Assembly (NCBI GenBank): GCA_949710005.1
Contig: OX453277.1
Span: 1,835,501 to 1,899,500 of the forward strand
DNA from: Ricordea florida
Lineage: Eukaryota > Cnidaria > Anthozoa > Corallimorpharia > Ricordeidae
DNA length: 64,000 nucleotides
Direction: 5' to 3'
Part shown: positions 43,248-54,866 of the stretch, in pieces
How the letters are laid out: the number at the start of each line of letters is the position of its first letter
Numbering within the stretch: position 1 is the stretch's first letter
Position numbers and translations under genes: made by a program
The notes under the pieces: generated by a model
What the model was told of the DNA's origin: nothing
Databases searched by the model: none
What the model saw: only the letters and a program-made list of their open reading frames with translations

Positions 43248-43482
43248 ACAATTTCCGTTTTGAGATAATTGTGATTTAGAAGTTTTATCAAACACAGATA
43301 ACCATTAAATATGCTCGTCCATGTTTCAATTCAGCGCAATGCCAAACTTTTCTTTTCAACACAATTCTCGGTGTTTGACGTGTGATGCCGCACTGCCTCA
43401 AGTATTTGACTTACCACGTCAATGTTTTACTGTGGTATGAGACATGTACTTCTCAGTACATGCTTAGGATACACTGATCTTG
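43248..43482. other. Short spacer between the palindromic array and the transferrin gene
   Basis: AT-rich; nothing recognised except a GACATGTACTTCTCAGTACATGC-like hairpin near 43440-43462. Confidence 0.3.
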
Positions 43483-46400
43483 TTAGCCGGATCCTACGGC
43501 AGAAACCGCCAAAGAAAAGGAGAGAAATACAATGGCGGCCATAGGGCCTATCATATGGGCTGTTCCTGTAGCATCTTTAGCTTTCTCACAAGTGGATATA
43601 GCCTTTATATCTGCGAGGTAGTCATCTCCAAGCCAAGCCTGATATGAGTTTTTTTCACCAACACTAGTCAACCGTTTTGTGGAATCCTTGAATATGAGAT
43701 CTTTGCCACCGAAAATCGTCGACTCAAACAGTTGGAATTGCGTGGAATTTGTTTGATTGATTCCAAACATCTCCGAAGCTTTCAGCAGGATCTGTTGATA
43801 ATCAGCAATATTGTTACCCCTCTTGGTCATCACTGCGTGAGATGGAACCCTGGCAAGGTTGCATTGAAGGTGCTGTCCAATTTCTGTAAAGAAAAATAGC
43901 CACAAAATGTTAGTCCTGCTCTTGATCTATGTCAGTGTTAAGGCAACAATGATTTACTCGTTTTCCCGCCTTTAATAGTCAACCGCTGTTGTACCACGGG
44001 CATGAAAGACCCACGACTAGCTGAAAACGGCCGTGTTTGTAAAGAAATGTTTTGTTCGTCTTGGATTTTCAGTAAATGTCCAATTCGTGGGCTTAATGTT
44101 GAGCCCACTATGAGTATTCTATCAACACGAACAGAATGCGCTCTTCTGTTTTGCGTAAATTTTCTTCATGATCCTTTGATTGAAGCCGGCTGGCAAATCA
44201 AATGATATTTAATGTGTCTAACTGAACGGTTTTCAAGTGACTGTTGTTAAAGTAAAACCATGGCGATTAAATTGACCAGTCAGAAAAGATGCACGTGGTT
44301 CAGTGAACCAATCAGAACGTAAATGCGTACGTCAGCACCAAGCTCTTGCGACCTTGTCGCGATTGGTCCAAATTTACTTCAAGTAAATTTTTGGCTAAAA
44401 CGAAAATTGATCTTCGATTCACCAGTGCCATTACGTTACAGTATTTCCGGTTCTCTGCGAGAGGAACCGCGCAGTACAAGCCAAACATCTTGAAAGATTT
44501 TTTCGTAGCTCTGAACATCATTTATCTGTGATTTAAAAATGAACTTGAAACTTGAAGCGATTAAGGAAGCCATTAATGACATTACTATGCCAATTTTTTT
44601 GACCAAGGGTACGCAAATTGACGCTGATAAAATCAAGTAAAATGGAATTGTGAAAAGGTAAAGTGAAATGTATCTTAACCGCGTACCTCCACGTCCTCCC
44701 TCTTTACAGAGATACTGGTAATCGTTCCCGGTTCCATAGAAAGAGGGATTAGCTTCCACCATTTCTTGAACAGTTGAATGTTTGATGAACGCCACGTCTC
44801 CGACACCCTCCGCCATGCACTTGAATGCTCCGCTGTAGTCTGCAAAACGACCGTCCGATTTGCATCCTCCCTGGCAAAGTTCACACAGGTTCTGGGGATT
44901 GGTGTTATTCGGGTTGTACTTAGGCAGCATGTTATCTGCAAAAAAAAACAAACAATTGAAGAAACAAATACGTAAATATACAAACAAACAAGAAGACACA
45001 TACAAACGAACAAATAAACAAACAGACAATGCATTACTAAATGGAGAACAGTGAGATCCTGCTAAGTAAGCTATTAAACAAAATATCAAAAAATCACCAC
45101 CATTGCTTGGTAGCTTTTCAATATATGGCTCTATATGTAATGCAGGGTTTAGTTCAGACATTATTGAGAATTTCCTTTAACCCTTAAAAGTCCCAGTAGT
45201 GACCAGCATCGAATTTCTCATTACAATATTCACTGTTCGTCAACCATGCAGGTTGAGAATAACGAAAATGATCACCAAAAAAGATTTGTATTGACATTTA
45301 AACAAATTCTCCTCACTAGTACCATGAGAAATATATGAGACCAGTTATGAGAAAATAAATATTGATATTGGGGCTTTAAGGGTTAAACACAATCTTAAAT
45401 GGTTAGATTGTGTAGCCACTTATAAATTCTGTATGATTTTTGGGTCTTCTGTCGAAGCCTTTTTTTATAAAGAAGGTATGGTTCATCGATAACGTCAGTC
45501 ATAGATAGAGAAAGTAACCTGATAACATAGCTTTCGGAAAGGGCGCCCTACGATTGGCTTAGGCGCGCGAGCCATTTGCCCATTATTGTAATATCAAATG
45601 TTTGCCTGGATGTGACTAAGTGTTGATTGGCTTGATATTTTGATATATCATGATAATATCCAAATATCGATATCAATGGGTTGCATGTTGACGTCCCATT
45701 GTTAATTAGTAAAAAAATTGTGAAGTGTTATGTTGTAATGAAGAAATGGTACACGTACGCTTCAAAAAGTTGTGAGTCTTATGTGATAATGGAGAAATGG
45801 TACACGCTGCACCTCGAACATCTCTTATGCTTTTTTTCGTGCTCAGCAACCTCCCGCGTGCGTCCATAACTCGATGGTTGCACACTGCACGTTTACCATT
45901 TCTTCAGTGAAATAGCGGGAATAAGTTGTATAACCAATCCTATATTGCAGTGTCGTTACAATGGAATAATCGACTTGTTTCACCTGGTACACAGCTTTTC
46001 TCGAAGAAGTTTCCCGCTGACTTGTATGGATTACAGCTCGAATCTTGTTTCATATATTTCTTTGACAACAAAAAACCTATAGGGACGTTCCAACCAGCTG
46101 TTTTTCCGGCCCCAGTATGGCAGGACTTCTTTCCCTGTAGTTTCCTTATATCAAAATCTTTATCGGTGTTGTTTTTCCTTCTCACCGCCACGGCGTAGTA
46201 GCTAGTCTCGTATAAATCCCCATAGTTTTCACCAACAACTGGTACCATGCCATGATCTTTGCCTGAACATCAAAACACACGACATGGTCAGAAAATGAGC
46301 ACTTAACACAAAACTGACTTGTTTTCTACTCAGTCTCAGGAGAACATTCGTCTTTCCCTCAAGTAAAATTTGCGATCCTTTATTGATATTCATTATCTTC

Positions 46401-49400
46401 ATTAGTTTGTTAGAAAACTCCAAAAGAAGAAATTTAAATTCCATTAAAACAATGAAACACACAAACAGCCACTGCTCGCAAATAGCTCAGGCTTATCGAG
46501 GAGGAAAGAGAAAAAAGGAAAAAAATAATAAAAGGAAGAAATTTATAACTAGGAAGAAATTAACAATTAATTATTATTCATTGTTATTATCAATTATTAT
46601 AATTATCACGATCTCTCTGTATAAATGATCAAATTTATAATTCAATATTACAAAATATACAAACTATACAAGCTTACTTTACATTTCATGTCATCGTAAT
46701 TGCATAATCAAAATTTAAAAGAAACGCAGGCAAAATCGAGATTTGCTTTGCGTTGTGGCAGAGCCTTGTTTTTAGCGGACCATAATGCACTGCGTTGTCG
46801 AAGAGCCTCGCTCTTAATTTAGCGGACCAGAATACACCGTAGAATGCAATTTAGCAATCATTTTGAGAACTTTTCGCACCAAGAGAAAACGAGGGACAGA
46901 GTCCCTTGTATTCCCTTGTTTGCACGTAGTCGTGCAACATTCGATTATTTTTTATTTGCTTCGATGGTTTGTTGTTTTAACTTGTGCAGCAGCTGCCATG
47001 TGCTTCTTGTTGAAACATTTCTGCACTGGAGTTTTCACACCTTGGAGACCGTTCATTTTTTAAGGGATAGGGGGGGGCTGGTGGGATTTGGGGGAGGGCC
47101 ATGCGAAAAAAAATCGCTTCAAAGGGGGGGTCACCTTAACAAAATTAAATTGGATTGTCAGGGAAGGGGATGAAGAAGACAATTTGGAAGCTCTTTTGAG
47201 AAATTTAGATGGGATGTGTGCAAAACAGCTTTCTTTATAGATTTGTAAATATTCACAAGTAGTTGCATTTGGCCGATTCTGGCGCAAAAGGGCGTGGTCA
47301 ATTTTTTCCGGGGACTGGACCGAGCTCGGTCAGAATTTTTTGGGTGTGGTCAAAAATGTTGGGTCTCAACTTGTTCGATTTTTGGTCGATGATTTTTTTG
47401 TCGATTTCGATTTTTTGTTTGGGAGTGTCAAGGTGACAAAAATGTATCTTTGTGGGGGGTGGGGTGGGGGAAGCGGGTAGGGGAAATCCCATCGGAAAAT
47501 CCAATAAAATTTAATGCTTGTTTATATTAGAGCATATTTGTTACTTGAACCGAGTAACAAATACCCAAGACTTAATGTTAATTAAGAGGGACTTAGATGA
47601 AACTCTAGTCAATTCTAGATAATATTCTTAGATTCTACAAGTATTCATGTAGACTGCATACTAGAAAGTCTCGATTTTTGTTGATATTTCTGTGGACTAT
47701 TCTAATTTTTTGTTAAGCATTCTAATAGATGATTTCCTAGTACATCTCTTGGATTTTCAATAGAGGATTTGCTTCAAATTTAAATTCTGAACATCCATAA
47801 CCGCATCAGAAACCAAAAACATATAACATGTAATGATTCCAGTTCCTCCTTTTTCACGATCTATTTCAAGTGTCACACCAGTATAAATATCATTTAGAGA
47901 ATAACCATTACCATGAATTTTATTATCGGGATAGGATCTCAAATCGATCCACAAAGCGAATTTGTCCATGTAGAAATCTTCCTCTTTGATAGAATCATTC
48001 AATCCAAAGCGTTTAATAGCTGATCTCCATAAATCGGTTTGATTCATCCCCTTGGAATATAGTTGGTTTGGTATCCCATCCAAGCTAATATTGATGGATG
48101 TGATTTCTGGATTCACAAAAGTCTCAGAATCTCTATTTCCTGGTGTATAGCTATTTGTGAATAGGCAAAGGATACCCGTCATGGATCTTCTGGGAATATT
48201 CACATGTTTAAAAATTTTATCATCATTAGGTCTTGAAATTTTAAACGTTTTGTGTAAGAGAATGTCTTCGTAAGTGAATGTTTTCCCCACTTTGTAGGAA
48301 GCTAGTGCCTGAGTCGTCAAATAATTACTTAATATGCATGAATACTCCAACTCAATGTTAATCATTGTATAATTTGGAGGTTCTTCAGCATTCGAGTAAC
48401 GACAATATCATCAACTGATGCTAGTGTAATTTCAAATTCGAGTGAGTCATTATTAAACGCTCTATTATAAAACACACCATGATCCTTGAGAATGGGATGA
48501 TCTAAAGGTATTGCATACTTAGTGTTATGAATCGCAGCAAGATTAACCTCCTTTCTATTTGAAGTGTTTTTATCACCGGCATTTGTTCTAAGTTTACGCA
48601 TATTTTCAGAAGAGATGCCTTGCCTCAACCTATCTCTACGCTCCTTCTTTGGTAAATGCAAATCATGATACGTCTGGAATACATTGAATCTCTCAGTATC
48701 TTGTATAATTTCTCCACCGAATTTAACTATAAGTCTGGAGATGAGATTTCTCCCCACATTATTGACTAGAGTATTGTCTTTATGTCCTGAGACATTCAGA
48801 TTGAAGGTGAGATATACACTACCTGGAACTAACATAAGATTCTCTGATAATTTCGGAATTTCAATGTATTGTGTTTCACCAGGATTAGCAGATGAAGGAT
48901 TGAATGTGATTCGATTCAATGATGTTTTCGCTTTCAAACCCCCCAATTCTCTAGGAAAACGATTTGGTTCAAGAATTTCTGATATAGTAGTCATTTTATA
49001 TATATAATCAGAATAATCTTTAAAATGTTTAGAAACATTACTTATTCTACCACTCTTATTGGACTTAGATGTTCTAGGAAATCATCTATTAGAATGCTTA
49101 ACAAAAAATTAGAATAGTCCACAGAAATATCAACAAAACTCGAGACTTTCTAGTATGCAGTCTACATGAATACTTGTAGAATCTAAGAATATTATCTAGA
49201 ATTGACTAGAGTTTCATCTAAGTCCCTCTTAATTAATATTAAGTCTTGGGTATTTGTTACTCGGTTCAAGTAACAAATATGCTCTAATATAAACAAGCAT
49301 TAAATTTTATTGGATTTTCCGATGGGATTTCCCCTACCCGCTTCCCCCACCCCACCCCCCACAAAGATACATTTTTGTCACCTTGACACTCCCAAACAAA

Positions 49401-52400
49401 AAATCGAAATCGACAAAAAAGTCATCGACCAAAAATCGAACAAGTTGAGACCCAACATTTTTGACCACACCCAAAAAATTCTGACCGAGCTCGGTCCAGT
49501 CCCCAGAAAAAATTGACCACGCCCTTTTGCGCCAGAATCGGCCAAATGCAACTACTTCACTCGTCAAGTGAAATGTAACAGTTAATATGACATCAAGATG
49601 CATGTAGTGGCATTTGAACGTATTAATCTGTAAAATACCAGATGTAACTTCGAGGTGGCCAAGGGGGGGTCATCCCGAAAAAATTCCTTTTGAGTGGGGG
49701 GGGGGGGGGTCATGTGAAAAATTGGCAAGCTAACGGGGGGTCACTCAATTTCCCACTGACACTCCCCCAAATCCCACCAGCCCCCCCATCCCTTAAAAAA
49801 TGAACGGTCCCTTGGTGACCTGGACATCATTTCGTGAATTGGTCAGCGCGGTAAAGTGCACCAGCATTTTGAGAGCTTTAATGTTACGGGCTTCACATAT
49901 TCACAAAGTATTCTAGGATAACTTTTTTTATACAAATCTCTTCAATTTGAATGAATCACAAACATGAAGCCTTTTAACCAAAGGAACTGGAACTTCTAAT
50001 TGAAGCATACTATTCCATATATATTCAAGTGTCACCATTAGCGTTTTCACAAACTTGAACGAACAATATAAATAAATGACAACCATTTCATCAAAAGGTC
50101 TATGCAGTCCTTGTTCCAATTTGCAAACTACATCCAAATTTCCACAACACTTTCATAGCTCTGGCTACACTAGTTTATTAATTAAAGTAGGTGTGTCAAC
50201 ATATTCTAAGATATGTAGGAAGAGCTGATGTAAAGACGCTTTAAATTTGTGTCTATAAAACACTTGGATACTTTGAGGAATACTGTTCTCAATTCTAGCA
50301 CCAAATCTAGAAAATGAGTATTTTAAATGATTTGTTCTGGGATTTTTAAAACCTAGCATTGTAGCTATGTGCTCATTGTGAAGGTTTAACAAATAAGTTA
50401 AGAATGTTCTCCGGCAAACTTGCAGTATTGAAAGTTGATTGGGAGATCGCATGAGATCTGTATGGAGCAAATTAAAGTGATCCTACGGCATCAAACTTGG
50501 TAAAATTCGTCAGGTTTAATTCATCATTGACATGCGAAATATTTGATTACTGGTGAACCATGAACACTATTTGGCTCACAGCTTTTCGATAAAAACCGGC
50601 TGCGATGTAATTTATTTCTGCAAGAGGCATATGGCCTTTTATTGATTTCTATCGTTCCATTAAATTGAATCTCTTGGCGATCGCGCTTTAGGTAATGTTC
50701 GCTGCCCTAAAGGTTCTGGAGGTGGTTCACTCGTCAACGTTTGCAACATTCGAAGAGAACTTTCGGATTTCCATGAGACCATATATTATCCTCTAAAGGC
50801 AAGCAGAATTTGAGTTATTTTTAATGTATTTGTGTTGTTGTCATACAAAAGACGCACCTGCCAAGTAGATCTCTCCACCATCGAGTGTAATCAAGTCTGC
50901 AGCTCCTTGTTCAATCTTCTTCATACAGTCAGTGGCATCGGAACCCTCCACACAAGCGAAGTTGATGGTCTTGTTCAAAGCGGCGCCAACCATTGCTATA
51001 GCATCATGAAAATCTTGACACTTTTCGTTTTCTTTGCTGGTGATGCACCATCTCATTGTAACATTCTTATCACCTGAAAATGAAATAAAAACTGATGTCG
51101 GACTGAGCATTGTACATAACCTACTGAGGTTATTGAGGTCCCAGGAACATGAAATTAGTGTCATGGAGACGACCGAGAAAAATAGCTTTGAGCTGTAAAC
51201 CTTTAAGCCTTAAACTTTTTGTACCCAATCGTCACAAAACTACCACTTTTTCAAACTTGTGGTACAGTACACAAAATACAAGCATCCAATAAATTTGATG
51301 TAACTTCAGATTCTTAGCGGGTTTTTTAGGATTACAGCATAGTACTGAATCCAAAGAAAGTTCTGTGAAAATTTCACATAATTTGAGCAAATACGTATTG
51401 AGAAATTCTTTTCGCCACTGGGTCTGCTGATGTACGTGAAATTGCACAGTCAAAAAACTGATCCACTTTAGAGTTCCGTATGACGAAAACAGTCTCATCA
51501 AGAAAACTAACTGTCACTAAAACAACATAAGTTGAGTTCTCAATTCTTCTCGTTAAAAGGCACCAAATACACACTTTTCCCCCTCTCTTTCTTGGCTTTT
51601 GTCTTCTATTTTATGTCACTTCCCTCTGAGAAGTCTTTTTATTCTTTGCTAGTTTTCTTGTAGTTCGCCTTTGTCATCCTAAGCTTCTTGGCATACTGAA
51701 TTCACTGGGAGTGATGCCAAGGTTTTCACACACTCTAATGGCAGCATTAGATCCAATCAAAACAACGTCCGATTGGAGCAGAGGCGTAAAACTCTTCAGT
51801 TCAACCACACGTTTAACACAGTAAACGAAGGCAGAGTGCACGGTTGTAGTGAAACCTAAGACCCCCGAAAGTTAAGACCTAAGACCCGAAAACTAAGACC
51901 CGAAAGCTAAGACCCGAAAAATAAGGCCCGGTATTTTCGAAGACACCTATTGTTGTTCTCTGTTATCTTGATCAGACGAATATTTGCTTTTGCAATAGAT
52001 ACAAGGTATATTTGTTTTCTTTTCAATATTCTTTTTTTTGCTATTCTTTTTTTTCTAATATTCGCTGTTGGCGTGCGTTTTTCCGAAAACTAAGACTTCC
52101 AATTTTCCTTGCCGTCCTTTGTTTTTACCCGAACGAATGTGTGTGCGATGCGCCTCAACAAAGACTTTATATTCTATGTTAATTACTCTCTTTTCCTTTT
52201 CGTGCGTTGTGTTCTTTTTCATTTATTTTTGCTGGAATGTTTGTGCGATGCTCCTGCTTTCTTTCATTTTTTTTTAAGCCAAGGTCTTAATTTTCTTAGA
52301 TCTTAGTTTATACGCTTCATAAGAGACGTTATAGCCTTACTTTGATGGATCTAGGGCCCTCTATTTTTTTCCTTATCACAGTCTCCACTGAAGAGTGACA

Positions 52401-54582
52401 ACAAGGAAGCGTTCCAATTTATTCAGGGTTGAACGAAACGTTTGCACTGATGGCCAGTGCTCAAGTCACAAATCCATTTGCCTTTTATATCCATTATTTG
52501 GATAAATCGGCCCATAATAGTGTCAAGATCCAGCAAAGAAAGTAAAGAAAAATAGAATAGAGCGTGTCTGTTGAGGTGCATCATACACACATTCATTTGG
52601 GTGTAGGCAAAAGACAAGAAAAATTGGCAGTTCCTACTTTTCAGAAACTGACAGTGCACACCAGTTACGAAAACTAAGACCGACCCAGCAAAAGCAGAGA
52701 AAAAAAATAGGAATAAACATGGAATATGTCTTTGTTGAGGCACATCACACCCATATTAGTTTGGATGAGGACAAAACACAAGAAAGATTGGGGGGTCTTA
52801 GTTGTCGGAAAAGCGCACGCCAATAGGGAAAACTAATGACACGGCAAATGTCGCGTATCATGATTTAGATTTATCGATCCCTGATGGCGTTTTCCAAAAT
52901 AAATATCGCATGTCGAGACCACCGAAGAACATCTCGACACAATGGTCGAAAACTTCTGCCTGCGTGTTTGAACGGCAGCGGGCGACGAGCATTTTTACTC
53001 AACGGTCGAATATTTTGCCAGAATAGGCGAATAATATTTCCACTCTAAGATCGAATGTTGAACCTCCTCGGGCGACAGACTCAACGATCAAATATTTTGC
53101 CTCAACGGGCGACAGACTTTTTGACTCAACGGTCAAAGATTTAGCGGGCAACGGACTCTTCGACTCAATGGGCGAGATAGTAACCTCGTGCTTCCCCTTG
53201 ACGGGCTCTGGACTCACTCCAACAACAGATCTGTTTGTGTGATTTTAAAAACGCGCAGAAGAAATCATTGAGACGTCACGCAACGAAAACACCAAACTGC
53301 GCATGCCCCGAATCTGACATCGGAAAAATCGAGATTTTTCACCGCTTATATGATATGGAACACCGCTGACCCTCTCAAATAGTGTGCTGTCTCGCTAAGG
53401 CTCGCCAGCAAATACAAGTCACGAAAAGAGGAATTAATTAGTTTGGACGAAGACACAAGACAAGAAAAATTGGGGGTCTTAGTTTTCGGATATGTGCACG
53501 CCACTAGCGAAAACAAAGACCCAGCAAAGAATGTTAAAAAAAAGTAATACAGTGTCTCTATTGCAAAAGCAAATATTCGTCTGATCAAAAACAATAGAAT
53601 AGGTTTCGCTGCAACATAGAGTGCTTAATTCACAGCTTGCAACACCAAAAACGCAAGGAAAGCATAACATTCCTTGCGTGGTATGGATTAGATGCATGTT
53701 TGTCATGTCTCGACGTCACACAGATGAAGGTCAGGAGCCTATTACCATATGTAAATGGCTCCTGTGAAGGTGTGGTATGCTGTCAGTCGTATCGTAGAGA
53801 GGGATTTGGAGGATAATTGTGCCAGTGCCTATAGAAAAATCCTGGCTACGCCCTCTGATATGTACTCATTCGGTTCTAGATTTTAAAAGCTGTGACAAAC
53901 CTGGCCTGTTGTGCAGCCTGCGCAGTGCTGAAAATTACTGGGCGCTGTAAGTTCACGCAGCAGGAGTCATATTGTCGAACTGAGGGTGGAGAAATATGAC
54001 ACCCTGACAGTGATCCATATCATAACTCGAATGCCAAGAACCCGGTTCAGTTACAGTGTTGTAACTTATGACTCAGGAAGACTGATATTTCTTTTTATAA
54101 CACTTACCGTTGTGGCCATGCATGGTTTTAATCAAGTAAATAACACTGAAAGGTTAATTCGTGACTTGATACTCACATCTTTTGATGCACGCGAATCACT
54201 TAAATTAGTCACTGGATAATGACATATTGAGCAATTCCTTGTTGAAAAAACAATTCTATCAAACGTTTATCAGACTGCAAATACTTTGCTTTGCGTTTCT
54301 GCTGCGATAGAACCTCTTGTGGACTATCTGTGGACCGAGAAACAACGTTTTGAGCACGTTGAACTCAGGAGCCACCGTAAGCGCTAAGGATGGATGCTTT
54401 ATGGAAAAAAACTGATAAATATATAGCAGGGGTGGAATTGATGGCCGAACAACGCAAGTATAAGTAGCAGCTAGGTGAAGAAAGCTATGAAACTATTATT
54501 GCGTCCTCTATAATTAAAAGCCAGTCTTACCCAACACCAAAGTTGAAAGTGCGCACAGGAGAACAAGACGAATGAACGACAT
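43483..54582 (-). CDS. Single-lobe transferrin, probable GPI-anchored (complete)
   Basis: Minus-strand exons 54582-54531, 51073-50858, 46262-45984, 44935-44687 and 43883-43483 join in phase (1197 nt, 398 residues). Residues 1-18 are a signal peptide (MSFIRLVLLCALSTLVLG). One transferrin lobe follows: MRWCITSKENEKC, then Asp82 (TLDGG), Tyr111 (SYYAVAV), SCHTGAGKTAGWNVP, Tyr216 (DYSGAFKC), DVAFIKHST, His281 (VPSHAV), then FKDST and a WLG segment. These are the four iron ligands of family members; Thr139 is kept, but the anion-site Arg is Lys143. A hydrophobic C terminus (MAAIVFLSFSLAVSAVGSG) suggests GPI anchoring. Role: iron binding/uptake at the cell surface. Unlike vertebrate serum and melano-transferrins there is only one lobe. 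Introns hold large repeats. Confidence 0.9.
47257..47747. repeat. Left TIR of the capsid-gene element
   Basis: 491 bp; the outer part has GGCGCAAAAGGGCGTGGTC, a GGGGTGGGGTGGGGG run, and the inner end CATTCTAATAGATGATTTCC. Inverted copy of 49067-49557. Confidence 0.9.
47757..48365 (-). CDS. Capsid-like protein, C-terminal half (ORF2)
   Basis: 202 codons from ATG at 48365 to a stop at 47757, just outside the left TIR. Features include KYMF-like beta-rich segments, NIPRRSMTGILCLFTNSY, NPEITSINISLDGIPNQLY, FYMDKFALWIDLRS and ITCYMFLVSDA. I recognise this pattern from hexon-like major capsid proteins found with Polinton/adintovirus-like elements in invertebrates; this is recall, not a search result. 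The start codon overlaps the stop of ORF1 (ATGA), and the frame stays open about 45 nt upstream of that ATG, so this is most likely the second part of one protein split by a one-base frame difference. No restored form is given. Confidence 0.6.
   Translation of the reverse strand: MINIELEYSCILSNYLTTQALASYKVGKTFTYEDILLHKTFKISRPNDDKIFKHVNIPRRSMTGILCLFTNSYTPGNRDSETFVNPEITSINISLDGIPNQLYSKGMNQTDLWRSAIKRFGLNDSIKEEDFYMDKFALWIDLRSYPDNKIHGNGYSLNDIYTGVTLEIDREKGGTGIITCYMFLVSDAVMDVQNLNLKQILY
48362..48994 (-). CDS. Capsid-like protein, N-terminal half (ORF1)
   Basis: 210 codons from ATG at 48994. Shows SLNRITFNPSSANPGETQYI, SENLMLVPGSVYLTFNLN, NNVGRNLISRLIVKFGGE and YHDLHLPKKERRDRLRQG, matching in order the first jelly-roll part of the same hexon-like family as ORF2 (inference). 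A TATA-like run (TATATATATAA) lies a few bases upstream of the ATG on the minus strand. There are no introns. It ends in ATGA shared with ORF2. Whether this is a damaged gene or uses frameshifting or reinitiation cannot be told from the sequence. Confidence 0.6.
   Translation of the reverse strand: MTTISEILEPNRFPRELGGLKAKTSLNRITFNPSSANPGETQYIEIPKLSENLMLVPGSVYLTFNLNVSGHKDNTLVNNVGRNLISRLIVKFGGEIIQDTERFNVFQTYHDLHLPKKERRDRLRQGISSENMRKLRTNAGDKNTSNRKEVNLAAIHNTKYAIPLDHPILKDHGVFYNRAFNNDSLEFEITLASVDDIVVTRMLKNLQIIQ
49067..49557. repeat. Right TIR of the capsid-gene element
   Basis: Inverted, near-identical copy of the left arm. Differences seen include CTTTTTTG for ATTTTTTG and TATTAATT for TGTTAATT. 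Confidence 0.9.
49935..50480 (-). pseudogene. LINE polymerase C-terminal remnant
   Basis: Minus-strand frame 50470-50165 reads HLKYSFSRFGARIENSIPQS and LHQLFLHILEYVDTP, the typical last part of CR1/L2-like polymerases, followed by 3' non-coding sequence. The catalytic core is absent. In intron 2 of the transferrin gene. Confidence 0.6.
51857..53640. repeat. Complex foldback with four ~110-bp units and minisatellites
   Basis: 51857-51932 is a 15-bp minisatellite (AAGACCCGAAAACTA). 51955-52115 and 53435-53605 are inverted copies (GATCAGACGAATATTTGCTT, GCGTGC, CCGAAAACTAAGAC). Two more inverted-sense units (GAGGCACATCACAC..., GAGGTGCATCATACAC...) lie at 52560-52680 and 52720-52830. 52940-53190 is another minisatellite built on GACTCAACGGTCGAATATTT and CGGGCGA. 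All within transferrin intron 1; no coding. Confidence 0.7.
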
Positions 54583-54771
54583 GTTGGCAGCGTTGAAGCG
54601 TAATCACCTTTCAAATGAACGGTCGGCAACAGACTTATAATTGACATTATTTGCATATCAATTGGTAATAATGACCAATGGTAACGCTGAGATTGCTTTG
54701 AATAACAATAGCGTCTTTGTTTCCAAATATCACGCCTCAAGGAAGTCTTTGGTTAGATTCCCATACAACCA

Positions 54772-54866
54772 AACTTCATAATGCATTCTGTTTCATTCTT
54801 CGAAAACAAGAAGTGTCTGTTCGTGCATTATAATGAAAAATACAGCTACCGCATGCATAATGAAGT
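54772..54866. repeat. Short foldback, copy 1 of a pair
   Basis: AACTTCATAATGCAT and ATGCATAATGAAGT face each other. The central CTGTTTCATTCT...AACAAGAAGT is shared with copy 2 at 55234. Confidence 0.6.

Larger units (their letters stand above)
47257..49557 (-). mobile_element. Capsid-gene element with 491-bp TIRs
   Basis: The arms 47257-47747 and 49067-49557 are each 491 bp, inverted, and differ at only a few positions by eye (about 99 percent). Ends start (A)AGTAGTTGCATTTGGCC, compatible with the AG-type ends of Polinton/Maverick-like elements. The 1.3-kb interior has nothing but two minus-strand ORFs that together look like one capsid protein. Flanks share only TCAC, so the target duplication is unclear. 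No DNA polymerase, integrase, ATPase or protease was seen, so it is non-autonomous. Inserted in intron 2 of the transferrin gene. Confidence 0.85.
47040..49812. repeat. Outer inverted-repeat element, split by the capsid-bearing element
   Basis: The left end (about 47047-47140) and the right end (about 49660-49806) are inverted: CCGTTCATTTTTTAAGGGAT, long G-runs, then CTGGTGGGATTTGGGGGAG. The left also shares GGGGGGTCACC with the right. CCTTGG(A/T)GA stands outside both ends and may be its target duplication. The 2.3-kb element 47257-49557 lies inside it. Confidence 0.65.

Noticed and set aside
43035-43295. Minus-strand ORFs in the palindromic array
   Set aside because: Frames change between repeat copies; the apparent peptide repeats come from the DNA cores.
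48684-49007. Plus-strand ORF opposite capsid ORF1
   Set aside because: Shadow of the better-supported minus-strand frame.
49310-49516. Identical ORFs in both 491-bp TIRs
   Set aside because: Proline-rich frames from G/C runs, duplicated because the TIRs are; no start context or family.
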